A program made the position numbers and the translations under genes. Below the pieces are notes generated by a model. It saw nothing but the letters and a program-made list of their open reading frames with translations. It did no database searches and had not been told where the DNA came from. From contig JAIUCV010000089.1 in the NCBI GenBank assembly GCA_026724425.1, positions 3,472,001-3,536,000 of the forward strand: 64,000 nt of DNA, given 5' to 3'. Below are positions 22,591-34,199 of the stretch, piece after piece. Positions within the stretch are counted from its first letter, which is position 1. Each line of letters opens with the position of its first letter. The stretch is from Erythrophleum ivorense (taxonomy: Eukaryota; Streptophyta; Magnoliopsida; Fabales; Fabaceae).

Positions 22591-23129
22591 TCATTTTTTG
22601 ATGCTCATATCCAGAATGTAAAAATGCATCTCCAAAATGCAGCCATCTTCCTCCTCTTTTGTAGCTATTCCACCTGTGCAAAATCTAAAACTTGTTGATC
22701 TGTTAGGGAAAAGGCAAAAAATTTCATCAAAAAAATCCATAAAAATGGAACTAACAATAAAGAATACAATGCAGTAGCTCAAAGATACTAAAGAAAAGCA
22801 AACTAACACACAAATCATCCTATCTGACCCCTCTTCTCAAATGACAGTACATAGTTCATTATTCTATATAAACCAAAAACCAAAAATACTATCAAGCTGA
22901 CCTCATGAGGAAGTGGTACTGGATCGTAAAACTGTAATTGAAATTTTAAGTATTGATATGCATTGTTCCACTTCCACAAGCCTTTTAAGCATCTAGGATA
23001 TAGCACCTCAATAACATTGGTGCCAATATCACAAAGTAATTGTATGATAATATATAACGGAGTAACAAAATCAAGGTTAAGCAAAAATGAGATGCTAGAA
23101 AAGTGGAACCTCATCAACAAAACATCCAA
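22591..23129 (-). other. Possible further exons of the unidentified minus-strand gene
   Basis: Two short minus-strand stretches look more exon-like than their surroundings. About 22900-23010 encodes VIEVLYPRCLKGLWKWN and then YLKFQLQFYDP, and resembles in layout the LYP...KWKLKF part of the neighbour at 22030-22225. About 22610-22680 encodes GGIATKEEEDGCILEMHF after a CACAG acceptor-like site. If the two resembling exons are real, the gene may carry a repeated unit. No domain is recognised and no full-length model could be built. Confidence 0.3.
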
Positions 23130-23134
23130 ACAAA

Positions 23135-23687
23135 GCTGAGCAGTTCGCTCTATTTGAGCTTAGAGACGTTAGAGAAGCTTATCAAAATTATGGCCATTTA
23201 CATGACAAGAACAATATAGAAAAAAGTAGTAGTGTCTTGAATTTGTGGAGAATGAGGATCAAAATCACGTTAGATGCTTCTTGAGGAATTGAGTATCTCC
23301 ATAGCTACACAATTCCACCAATAATTCACAGAGACATCAAGTCTTCCAACATTCTTTTAGATACGAATTAGATAGCAAGAGTGTCCAATTTCATATTGTC
23401 ATTAATGGGTCCAGAATTTGACCACGATCACCATTCGATGAAAGTAGCAGCAACTATTGGATACATCGATCTTGAGTATTACAATATGAATGTATGGGTT
23501 TAAGGTGGCTCTGCAAAAACTTTCGACAGGAAAGAGAGCTGTATTCAGAAACAGTGAAAATGAAGGTGCAGGTGTGAGCGTGGTGGAGTTTGCAGTGCTA
23601 GTGATTATGGCCAGAGAATTGCAGAGAGTGTTGGACAAGAAGGTTGGAGCACAGGAGATGAATGAAGCAGAGGTGGTGGAGTTTTGA
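23135..23687 (+). pseudogene. CRINKLY4-related receptor-like kinase pseudogene
   Basis: This is a dead fragment of a receptor-like Ser/Thr kinase domain. In one frame it reads an N-terminal juxtamembrane piece (about 23135-23170), then the hinge/subdomain V region (GHLHDKNN near 23192), the catalytic loop start (HRDIKSSNILLD near 23327) and the activation segment end (TIGYIDLEYY near 23457). After a deletion the C-lobe piece GKRAVF...NEAEVVEF follows (23529-23687). The GKRA-F, acidic stretch and NEAE-VE pattern fits CRINKLY4-related CCR3/CCR4-type kinases. Defects are a TGA for Arg just before GIEYLH, a TAG after the catalytic loop, loss of the DFG aspartate, loss of the N-lobe with the ATP-binding Lys, and loss of subdomain IX (DVYSFG). 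The kinase assignment is firm; the subfamily is inference. Confidence 0.85.
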
Positions 23688-23853
23688 CCCAATGCATTTT
23701 AGGAGGTTAAAAGGATGGCTAAGATCGCAAACTATGGATAACCACGATTGACTGAGGGCAAAATACGATATCATTTTGTCACTGCACACTCAATAAGCAT
23801 CCTTTGATTCCCACTTCATCATTCTTCCTCACCTGTCAATCACAAGTCACAAC

Positions 23854-25219
23854 CATGGCAATCCCCACCTTAAAGTCTTTAAAGCACCTTCATCTATTCT
23901 TTCACCATTGTCATATCCCTCCTTTTTCTATACAATGTGAACTTGCTTTCCTTCAATTTCTCCACTTTCAACTTTGACAATGATAACATAACCTTCCAAG
24001 GCAATATTTTACATCTTAAGGCTCCTTCAACTCACAGAGACGAAAAAAGTCATCTCCTAACCCAATAGTATGCCCAGATACATAAGCTTTGCAGCCTTCA
24101 TCGCTTTGTCTTATATAGTTTGTAATATAAAGTAGGATTTAAAGTCTCATATTAAATAAAAAAAGATTATTTAGAGATATATAAAGATAAATTCATTTAG
24201 TATGTTTAAAATTAATTATATATATATATTAAAGGAAATATATTAATAATTAATATATATGTATATCAAAGGAAATATATTAATTATATTAAAAGTTTGA
24301 CATTTTAATTTATTTATTTTAATTTTTGAATTTAAAATTAAATAAATAGATGTATCTGTTAAATTAGACAACTGTTAATAAAAAATAAACATATCTGTTA
24401 GTAAAGAGCATACATATTTATTAAATGACAATTGTTAAAAAAAAGTATTTTTGTTAAAAGAAAATAGATATATCTATTAATAAAATAAATAGACATAATT
24501 ATTAAAAAATGACTATTTAAAATCTAAAAATAACCTTATTTCAAAACAAAATGCTAATTTGTTTTAAAATTTTTTTAAAGGTTTTGTTATATTTTTAAAA
24601 AGTATTGTCAATAACTCTTTGTATATAAGCAATCATTCTTTAAAAATAATAAATTTTTATGCCTCAAAGTCTATTTTTAATTTTCTATTCTTGTTATTTT
24701 TCTAACACTTTTCTTCTCTTTTTTTTGTGGCACCTACTTCTGCTGCCCGCGTCTGAGATGGAATCTCCTTCTTTATTGCCCCTTCAATTCTAACATCTCT
24801 TCCAATTTAAGCGTTGGATTCCTTGGACTCGCCAGTGCTGCCTCTGCTTTGAATACCTACGCTAATCAAATTGCTGTTGAGTCTGACACTTTCGAGAATC
24901 CTGGGACCCAAACTGTTCACATATAGGAATTGATATGAACTCTACTGATTCGGTCAAAACAGCGTTTTGGTTTGTTTTAAATGGGTTAACCGCAATTGCC
25001 AATGTAAGCTATGACCCAGTTGTGAAAAATTTAAGTGCTCATGTGAGTTACCCTGAAAGCTTCGTGAGTGGGACTACTAACGCTAGCCTCTCATTTGCTG
25101 TTGATGTGATGACTGTTCTTCCAAAATGGGTTAGAGTTGGCTTCTCTGGTGCCATGAGGCAGTTAATCAAGCTTCACAAAATTCTTTCTCGGAATTTTGT
25201 CAGTTCAAGCTTTTATTGA
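23854..25219 (+). pseudogene. Third legume-lectin pseudogene, interrupted by an insertion
   Basis: This lectin copy is more diverged from the intact gene than copy B is. It starts at ATG 23854 with a signal-peptide-like segment, shifts frame near 23900, and continues as NLLSFNFSTFNF...FQGN (about 23940-24005), the usual beginning of a mature legume lectin. Homology stops near 24112 and resumes near 24700 after an A/T-rich insertion, with DGISFFIAP (24760), a frameshift, then GFLGL, AVESDTFENPGTQTVHI and a TAG stop at 24925. A Met-Asn-Ser continuation to LPKWVRVGFSG (about 25118) and the end of the domain follows. The Asp of the W-D-P metal motif is lost. Stops and frameshifts show it is not functional. 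Confidence 0.9.
24121..24707 (+). mobile_element. Probable solo LTR inside the third lectin pseudogene
   Basis: This A/T-rich block separates two halves of a lectin domain. It begins TGTAATATAAAG and ends TTTTTCTAACA (TG...CA), about 587 bp. A GGATTTAAAGTCTCATATT stretch near the start resembles the beginning of many Copia LTRs. The flanking five bases (TAGTT and CTTTT) do not match, so either they have decayed or the ends are not exactly placed. No coding capacity. Confidence 0.45.
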
Positions 25220-28200
25220 TGTATTTGTCAGTTAATCAAGCTTCACAAAATGGCGAACTCTCGTAGTTGTGATCTCATAATAAAAAATGATGTTTCACTG
25301 ACGGAGGTTAACTTGTTTAGAGTGGATTACGTGGTCGTAATAAAAATTTATCGAAACTGGAAATTGTTTATGTATTTCTCAAACACTGTAATATCCTATT
25401 GTGAAAACTACTAGGGTATAAAAAGTACAGGTAATGTCAGTAAGTCTAAATCAACCGAAATAAACTTGTTTTTCAATATGAACCGAATTGATCTATAGTT
25501 AGACCTCGACTCTAGATTAGCATGAGCCCTCATCAGTCATCATAGTTTAGTTCTGCTTCTATTTTCATTTAAACAGAGATGAATATTATACAGCAGCACT
25601 TTGGGGCAGATAGAGACGGGATGGACGTCGCATCTGATGAAGATGGATCAGGGATTATAACCAATCAAGGGCCCAGAATTCCATTAACAAGCATTGCCTC
25701 ATCAGATTTTATCTTTTGTCTTATATAATTATATATTTTCCTTTTCTATCGTCATTTTGTAAGCTAAATTTTGATGAGAATCTAATGAATTATTCTCTAT
25801 GCCTGAAGGAGAGTTCCGTTATCGTCTCTATTACGTTTTTCTTCTCAGGTGAAGAACCTAACGTACTTATGGAAACATGAGGGGCTTCAAAATAAAAATT
25901 TATGAAACAAAGCTTAAATTGCATCTTATTGAAACTGAATAAGAAGTTTCTCCGTTTAGAATGTGGGGACTTCCATTTCGAAGCAGCATTTGGGATATTG
26001 ACATATGCTGCAGTCTTGGTGGTGTGAAGAGTAAAGTTAATTTGCATCCAAGGCCCAAAGTAGAACTCCAAATCCACATCTGCTCGGCCCATTCTAGATC
26101 CAAGGCCCAATGTTCATTTGTCACTAACGGACCCAACAAAAGGATGCATATTGTCTTTGAAACTTGCAATTCTCGTCAGAAAAAAATAGTAATTTTTATT
26201 TTTATTTTATTTTTTGTATGTACGTGGATCGTATATCAAATCAAAGATTGATTTTCAAAAATTAATGACCATAAATTGAAGTTCAACCTCTTTTACAACA
26301 AGGAAGTTTCAAGAAAATTGGCACACTACTACATTTTAAAATTTGTTTATAACTTATTATATTAATTTATCATCTAGACAAAAAAATATATAAATGGTTG
26401 ATGTTATCGCAATAATCTTCGTTGCCAATTTGCCACCTCGCAGTGATTTTTCAGCTAGACTTGATCAAATTATAAAATAGTTATAACAACTCAATGTATA
26501 TTGTAAGTAATCTTAATTTTTTAAAAAAATTCCAATGCTGGAGATACATTATTTTATTTTATAAAAGTAGAATAAATTAAATTTATTAGTTTGTATCATG
26601 AAATATTAAGAGACTCCTGTGTAATTTAAAATTAAGTAGACTAATTTATTTCTCTATTTTAATATTTACAATTAATTAGAATATATTGGAGTTTTACTCA
26701 AAATTGAATTCTCTTTCTTTTCCTATTTTAGATAAATCATCTTCTACTTTGCACTACAAAATTCATGGAGAACAGTTATATGCTTTTATGAGGTTGATGT
26801 TTAAGGTAAAATCTTCATGTGACAAACTCCACTTCGTGGAAAATTCATAAGGGGCTTTTGCTGCCGGCGTGTGTGTGTGTGTGTGTATATATATATGTAC
26901 ATACATAAGCAGTCGCTTTTGAAAATAAAAAAAAAAACATATTATATTAAGGTAACGTAAGGAAAAAAAAAATCAAAATCTCTATGAGAATTGATGTAGA
27001 TATTCACATGTATTCTATTGCTTGCTGTATCTGTCTTACTCTAGTTGATACCTCATTTTCATTGTTCTGGAGTAATGGGTAGACGGAGCTTTGAATTCTC
27101 AGACATGCACAAATAGGAGTTTCATAAATTATACGCATCGTTTAGTCCTTGACTCTTCCTGGAAGGTACAGTACTCCAGCTCTTTTCTCTCTCGTTCTCT
27201 GCCTATAATGTGTTTTCTTCTTTTATTTTCTATTATTGCTTCTATGATTGGTTCAAAGTTCAATATCATTTTGGCAACATAAGGAGCAGTGAAACCCGCA
27301 GAAATTGGAGGACATAAATTAATATTTTTTTGCAACATGTTTATCTCGTTTAATCTAAAATTCAAAAGAGGAAGAGTTTTTTCCTCTTTCTAGAAATTGA
27401 AATAAAAAAAATCGGAATTCTCTTATTTGTTGGTAGGGTACAATACGAACGTCGTGTATAATTTTTCTGCCCAACCTTACGACTTAGCTATGTGCCTTAG
27501 ATATATATTTTCTAGAAAAAAATTAAATCACTCAACTTTGGCTGAAAGTATATCATTTTTCTTTTACTTGTTTGGTAAACATGATTTTAACTAATGTATA
27601 TATGTAGAGTAAAAACAAAAAATTAGATATTTGACTTTTAAACACATGAGCAGTAGCAGAGCTTTTCATATTTATTAAAATGAACAGATATGGAGAGGCC
27701 TCTCAACCATTTAATCGTATTTTGATATATGTATAAAATATTATTATTACAGATTCTAAGATAATTACACAAGTTTCAAAATAATTACATGGTTGAGAAG
27801 TGAAACTCTCCATAACTAAACCTCTATTAAATTATACACGGTGAATAGACTTTTCAAACAAGAGAGTTAGAGAAAGATGTAAAAGGATTTTTGAATTCCA
27901 AATTTGGACCAACGATATTGAAGTCTCAATTCTCGAATTCAACAGAATACTGCCGCAAGCTTCCTTTGAAACTTGGCATATCTTCTAAATAAGGTCGTGT
28001 AATTATTATCTAGAAAATGGAAACGAATTAACAGATCGAGTAGATGTGTTTCTGTAATTTCCTATTTGTTTATTGTTTTAATTGAAGTCAATAGTACTAG
28101 TTCTTAAAATTTTGGCTAATTTTACTGTCAATGCAATTGGTTAATTGCCACATGTGCAAGAAGAAGAACAACGATTAGTTATTTTGCTTAAACTGTTTTT

Positions 28201-29590
28201 CTGATGAAGAAAATGGTCAGAAGAAGAGAAATAGACTTTTTTCCTTAAAACAATTAATTAAACTAACAGTCCACCAAATTTTGTTAGACAAGTACAAATC
28301 GAAAGCACTATATAATGTTGTCAAAGATATTACTAAAGATTTGTCTAATACACTATAGCATTTTATATGTCATACAACTGAAGACTATCATGTTTAGGTG
28401 ATAATAGAAATTAATAAAATAAAAATAATACAATTACTATTTTAAAAAAATGTTAATAATATTTTAAGACGTTAAATTTTCATAAGGTGCTATCCCGAAC
28501 AAAATACTTTTAAGATATTTATAAGCTCAATCAATGACTCTTTTGACTTAGGCATGGCCAATTGTCTGAAATTTGTGTTGTTGGGCGTTCATTTTTCCAA
28601 CAAAGAATATTTAACGAATTGCCCTCTTTTTTTTCAGGCGAATTGTAACGGATGCATTGTTCAACTTCAAAAAGGTTGACCCATCAGTCCATTATCTCCG
28701 AAATTTGAAAGAGAACTATTAAAAGGAATAAATTTTTTTAAAAAAATAATAGAGGAAAAAGCATTTAAGGTGATACAACAGCTGAATTTGGCTTCATTAT
28801 GTCCAAATTTACGTTGATCAATGGAAGGTTAACTTCAAACTCATTGAATTTGAATTTAATATACTGAATATGGAACCATGAGTTTCGATTTTAACTTGAA
28901 TTCCAAACTATAAGTTTTGAATCCTACAACTTTGAATTTGAAACTATAGGTTAGAAAAGCTACTATCTAACTCTGTTAGCTTGTAGCTTTGTCGCAACGT
29001 AACTATTGATCAATCACATAGAACAACAATAAATTTTTTATTATGTTATCATGACATGTGACAAGTTATGATTGGTGAATACAAAGTCCTAAGCACTTTA
29101 ATTGGTCCAAAAAAGAACATAGTAGATAATAAAATACCAAAATTACCAAAATACCCTTGAACTATTTTCCTATAAATTGGGCAAGACAACAATGAAAGGA
29201 ACACATTTGTTTCACCTCCCTCAATCAAAATTATCTATCTTCCACCAAAATTACTTTCTTTCGACTCTTATACTGAGATTATGCTACTAATTTGGAGTAT
29301 TAGTAAAAAAGAAAATGCTACAAAATCCATTAATTAAAGGTCTATTTTTTAGCAAAAGCTTAAATAAGTTTGATATAGTATCTAAAATATATTTGTAACA
29401 TATTTTTGTATATAGTATCTTATTTGTATTATGACTAAAATATGTGTATTTTGGAATATTTGTGTAATAGTAATAATAATAATTTTTATTGATGTCATGC
29501 GTGAATATTTAGTTTTAGAATGTATTTGTTTGTTTTATGATAAATTTTGATTTTAATTGTTATTTTAGATATACATTACTAATAAACAAA
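25220..29590. other. Intergenic DNA, no gene recognised
   Basis: Mostly A+T-rich. A less A+T-rich island at about 25560-26200 includes a 49-codon frame at 25579-25728 (MNIIQQHFGADRDGMDVASD...) preceded by TTTAAACAG, which looks like a splice acceptor, and overlapping open frames on both strands at 25790-26251. None has a recognised domain. A (GT)n(AT)n microsatellite lies at about 26868-26898. The part at 28770-28960 repeats GAATTTGAATTT- and AACTTGAATTCC-like words. No complete mobile element was identified. Confidence 0.4.
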
Positions 29591-29599
29591 AAGAAAAAA

Positions 29600-31200
29600 A
29601 ATTAAAAATCAGTATAACATTTTGAAGGAAGATATAAATAAAAGAGAAACTTGAGGAAAATAAAAAGGGAATTTTCAAATTTGGAAAAAAATAAAGGAAG
29701 GAAAAATAGTTATAGGACATTGAAAAATGAAAATTTTTTAAAATTTGTTAAATGAATAGATAATGTAAAAAATGTGAAATAATTAAGTGAATAAAAAATT
29801 AAAAAAATTATGAAATATGTATATTTATAACTAAAAAGATATAAAAAAATAGGGTAGGAGAAAGAAATAATATTTGTAAAAAGTAGAAAGTAATTATTAG
29901 AACTAAAAAAATTATTTAGAGAAAGAAAATATGTATTAACTATGTGTGAATAAAAATTAGTTAAAATAATTTAAATGAGAAAAAAATGTTAAAAAATTTG
30001 AAATAAAAAGAAGACAAAGAATTGTCCATAATTATGAAATATTTCATATTAATAGTAAAAGATATAAAAAAAATTAGGGTTGGAGAAGAAATTTTTGAAA
30101 AAAATTAAGAGGTAATTATTATTGCAAAAAATTATTTAAAAGAAGATAAAATATGTATCGGATATGTGTAAATTAGAATTAATTAAAATTCAAAGAATGA
30201 TAAAGAAAAATATGAATTAGATAAGTAAATAAAAAAGTCAAAAATAGTGAAATATATATATATGAAAAAAATAGTTGAAAAAAAATCAAGGTATGCAAAA
30301 TAATTTAGTTTAAAAAAATGTAGCAAATCTGAAGATTTAAAACAATTATTTATAGAAAAAAATGTATAGGACATGTATAAATAAAACTTAATTGAAATTA
30401 ATTGACAAAACAAATGATGTGAAAGATTTATTTAACAAAATACGAAGTAAATAAATAGTACAGCTTAAAATATATTTGCAAAAGAAAAAGCACATATGGA
30501 AAATGTGTCAATTAAAATTAGCTAAAATCATTTAAATGAGAAAGAAATAAAGTTAAAAAAATTGAAATAAAAAACTTAAAAAAGGTATATAGTTTGAAAA
30601 TATTTTATATTAACAGAAAAATATAAACAAAATTAAGGTAGAAGACATAAATTTGTTGAAGAAGTAAAAGGTAATTATTATAATTGTGAAAAATACTATA
30701 AAGAATAAAGAATTTACAAGATAATTGTAAATTACAATTATGTATAATTTTAAAAAATAATGAACAAAAATTTGGAATAATTAACTAAGTAAAAAATATC
30801 TACAATTGTGAAAAATTTATGTAAACAAAAAAATTAATGGAAAAATTATGTAAATAAAAAATTATTTAAAAATAAAGAAAAAATAATGGCAAACATTTTG
30901 ATATAATTATGTAAATAAAAAATATTTAAAATTTCAAGATATTAATATTTGTATGAAAAAAATATGTTACAAATTAGGGTATGAGAAATAATGTTTGTAA
31001 AAAAATGGAAAATAATTCTATGTACCAAAAAATTTATGTGATGAAAGAAAAACATGTATAAGATATGTGGAAATAAAAAATATACAAAATTATATAAATA
31101 AGTTCAAGATTTGAAATAATTATGTAATAAAACATTTTTACAATTTTGAGATATTTAAATGATTAATTAACAGTGAATTGAAAAGTATTTTACAATTATA
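29600..31200. repeat. Degenerate tandem array, unit about 210-225 bp
   Basis: Purine-rich, A-rich DNA in which a recognisable unit recurs in one orientation. Each unit has a TTAGGGTA-GGAGAAA-like start (near 29851, 30076, 30289, 30636 and 30976). It continues with a GTAATTATTA stretch, AAATTATTTAAAGA, then AATATGTAT and an ATATGTG-AAATAAAA stretch, and ends in GAAATA-TT-ATATTAA. Spacings are about 225, 213, 347 and 340 bases, so some units have lost or gained sequence. The array lies directly upstream of the MULE relic at 31.7 kb. It could be that element's subterminal repeat array, which is inference. Confidence 0.6.
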
Positions 31201-31699
31201 ATTATTTGGAGTATGTTTGTAACTAGAACATTCAAAGGGAAAGAAATGGCTAGAAGAAATGAGATTATTTGCATTTATATAAATGAAAGTATTTATGAAA
31301 GTATCTAGAGTACAACATTTTAGTGTGCAATGTCGAGATTAATAACAATTAGTACTGATATTATTTTAAAAGAGTTAAAACAAACAGTTAGTTAAAAACT
31401 ACAATTTCTCCACAACCATGTTATATGATTTGATATATAGGCTCTCAATAATAGTAAATCTAACATGGTACTGAGCGATTATACTAAAATATGATTGTGA
31501 TATGCAGATAATATGACAATCATACTGGTGTTTCCTATCATAGTTGAATGCAATTGAGTCATATGCAAACACCTCATGTATTGACCTATATTTTAGCATT
31601 GAATTTTAGCCAAACTCAATGAACGAAGTGTTGCCTTTACTTAATTTGTTCTATCAACTACCAACTTAAACTTAACATTATCAAATCATACCAATAGAA

Positions 31700-33900
31700 G
31701 GCAATTTGCAATTAAGTTTCTCCTACCTAACAATTGGCTTTGTTAAACCTCCTTCTCCACATGGCTTAGAAGAAAATATATTGAAAGACTTTGAAAATGA
31801 AAATGAGTACAATGCAAAATTTGACCTTGATTATGACAATGATGATGACGACGATGATGCATATAATAGTAGAAATGACGATGATAAGGCCTTTCATATT
31901 GAACCAGTATCCCAATATATTAACCTTACCGTTGCTTTCTTTCAACAAGTTAATTAGGCCTTAGTAGGGGTGATTGATTTGAGAAAGTGGGAAATCAAAT
32001 GCAGATAAACAATCAAAAATTATATGTCAAATTAAAGTATCCAAATCAAAAGAGGCACCTTGCTATAAAACTATATTCTGTGAGGGCATATTACATTTTT
32101 AATAAATACTTGACAAGTAAAAAGTATGAAGATTTAGGTGTATGAATTATGACAACAATTGTAGATAGTGGGTTAGAGCATGCAAAAAAAGTAAAAGAAA
32201 GGAATCATTCTGGCATATTACAAGATATAGAGGTCCACACATATGTTTATCTACGACATTATCATAAGATCATCTGAAATTAGACTCTTACATCATCTTA
32301 TCATATATCGTGGCAATAGTAATTGAGACACCTGATGTTCTAAGCAACCAGATCATTAAGTAAATGAAGAGCCTGTTCGTTTACACTATATCATACAAAA
32401 ATATGTGGAGAGCAAAATACAAAACTGTTGTTATTACTTTTGGTAATTATGAGAGTTTGTATTTTGCTTGGCTCGTACTTTGATGGCTAGCTATAGTAAA
32501 ACATTTTATGCTTGGCTAGTACATCGAGTTTGTAATAAAATAATGCCCCCAAAGCGCCTTTACTACTAAGTGAGTATCAGTGTTCAAGTGCATATTTTAA
32601 GTGTTCAAGCTCTGTGTAGACGTATTTAAGCACCTAAAACTGATGATTCGAGTTAATAGGATATTTCTTTATAATAAATATAAAGAGACGTTATTAATGG
32701 TGATAGCATAAAATGGTAACCAATAGATTATCCCCCTTTGCCTTTGCTATTGTGAAAATACAATCAATATGGACATGGTTCTTGTTCAACCTGCACAAGC
32801 GAGTAGTTCCTAGGAGATGTAGTATTTGTTTAATATCAGACAGACATCCATTAATTATATCTACCATTGTTAATCCATAGACTAGTTGTTAGCCACTATA
32901 TGGCTATCATGTTTTTCGTCTTCGTCATGTAGCAAACAACCTTTACACTTATTAAATATCATCAAATCTAAAGAAAAAGTTAAAACACATTAGTATGCTC
33001 CTCCTCTCTACCTTATTATATATATCGTAGATGATTAGTAACTAATAGCAAAGCCATTGATTATATTACATATGTTATGCATACAAGTGTTAGTATATTG
33101 ATGAGAAATTGGCCAAGATAGCTACTATACATAAAGAAGTAGGTAGGTAGATTTTAGAAACCTCGAAGGAATAATGACCCGAGCATATAATGTGAAGGTC
33201 GTTGTCATGGCCATATGACAATGAACCTAGCAAAGTGCATGAATGAAATCTTAAGAGAGGTTAGGTCTTTGCCTATAACAAGCATAACCAAGACAATATA
33301 TTACCGGAACAGCTATTACTTCATGAAACATGCCGACCAAATCAATGCTCACATAGTAGTGAGTTAGGTTTACTTTCAAACCCTGATAAAAAGGGTGGTG
33401 ATAAATGTGTAGCACTCCTATTCATGTATTGTATAGATGTTCAATAGGCAAGTTACATTGCTTGAGATCGATTACCTTATAACTAAATGAATCACCAATA
33501 TAGTTGTTGCCGCAAAGTTAACTTGATCTAGCATATATGTGATTGTAATGAATTCTAGGTGGAGAAGTGCCCATACTAGCATATTCTTGCAACATGTGTA
33601 GCAACATCTCTTAAGCAATTTTAACTTATAGATCTTGTATTTTGCTTGGACACCGTATATGATGTATACAACGATATGTTTCAACCTATTGGAGGACAGG
33701 AACATTAATTGTAACTAAGTGGTCTAAAGTTGGTCACAGATCCGTCAATGCTTCACGAGCTAGGTCGACCTCATTCGACATATTATTGGAATAAAATGGA
33801 TTTTAAAACCTTAGGACAATCAAATAGGTGCAGCCTCCATAGACAAATCGGGCATAACTGCACCTCCTACCTACATTGCAATTCTAACACTCAGTAGTAT
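31700..33900 (+). pseudogene. MuDR-type MULE transposase remnant
   Basis: A decayed transposase reads left to right on the plus strand over several frames. An acidic N-terminal frame (31706-31957, with a run of Asp) comes first, then a MuDR DNA-binding-like stretch (32000-32150). The DDE core (about 32370-33000) follows, with the MULE landmarks W-x-A-K (32410), RWLA-type (32480), a FLYNKYKETLL strand (32665) where the preceding catalytic Asp is lost, and a degenerate DRHP loop near 32845. The C-terminal part SLPITSITKTIYYRNSYYF (33271-33327) is typical of MULE transposases. A degenerate SWIM zinc-finger region follows at 33540-33620. Many stops and frameshifts make it inactive. The family is well supported; the element's ends were not found. 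Confidence 0.8.
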
Positions 33901-34199
33901 ATTAATAGAAGTTGTAAATATTTAAAAACTAGTTATGTTATTTATTCTCTATAATTTGTGAATGGATGATAGTTTGATATGTTATTTATGCTTTTCAATT
34001 TTAAATGAATAATAGCACGTTATGTCATTTATGCTTGTCACTTTTAAATGAACAATAGTTCGTTATGATTTTCAAATTAACTACTATTGCATTATGTTAA
34101 TTAAACATGTCAATATTAAAGGAATAATAACATATATGTTATTTATATATCTCCATTTTAAATGAATAATATTATATTGTATTATTTTAGCCATAGATC

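Noticed and set aside
29600..31200. CRISPR-like or phage-like repeat array
   Set aside because: Units are long, diverged and lack regular unique spacers; the genome is a plant nuclear one.
31766..31948. Minus-strand hydrophobic Ile/Val-rich open frame
   Set aside because: Opposite strand of the acidic Asp-rich start of the MULE transposase remnant.
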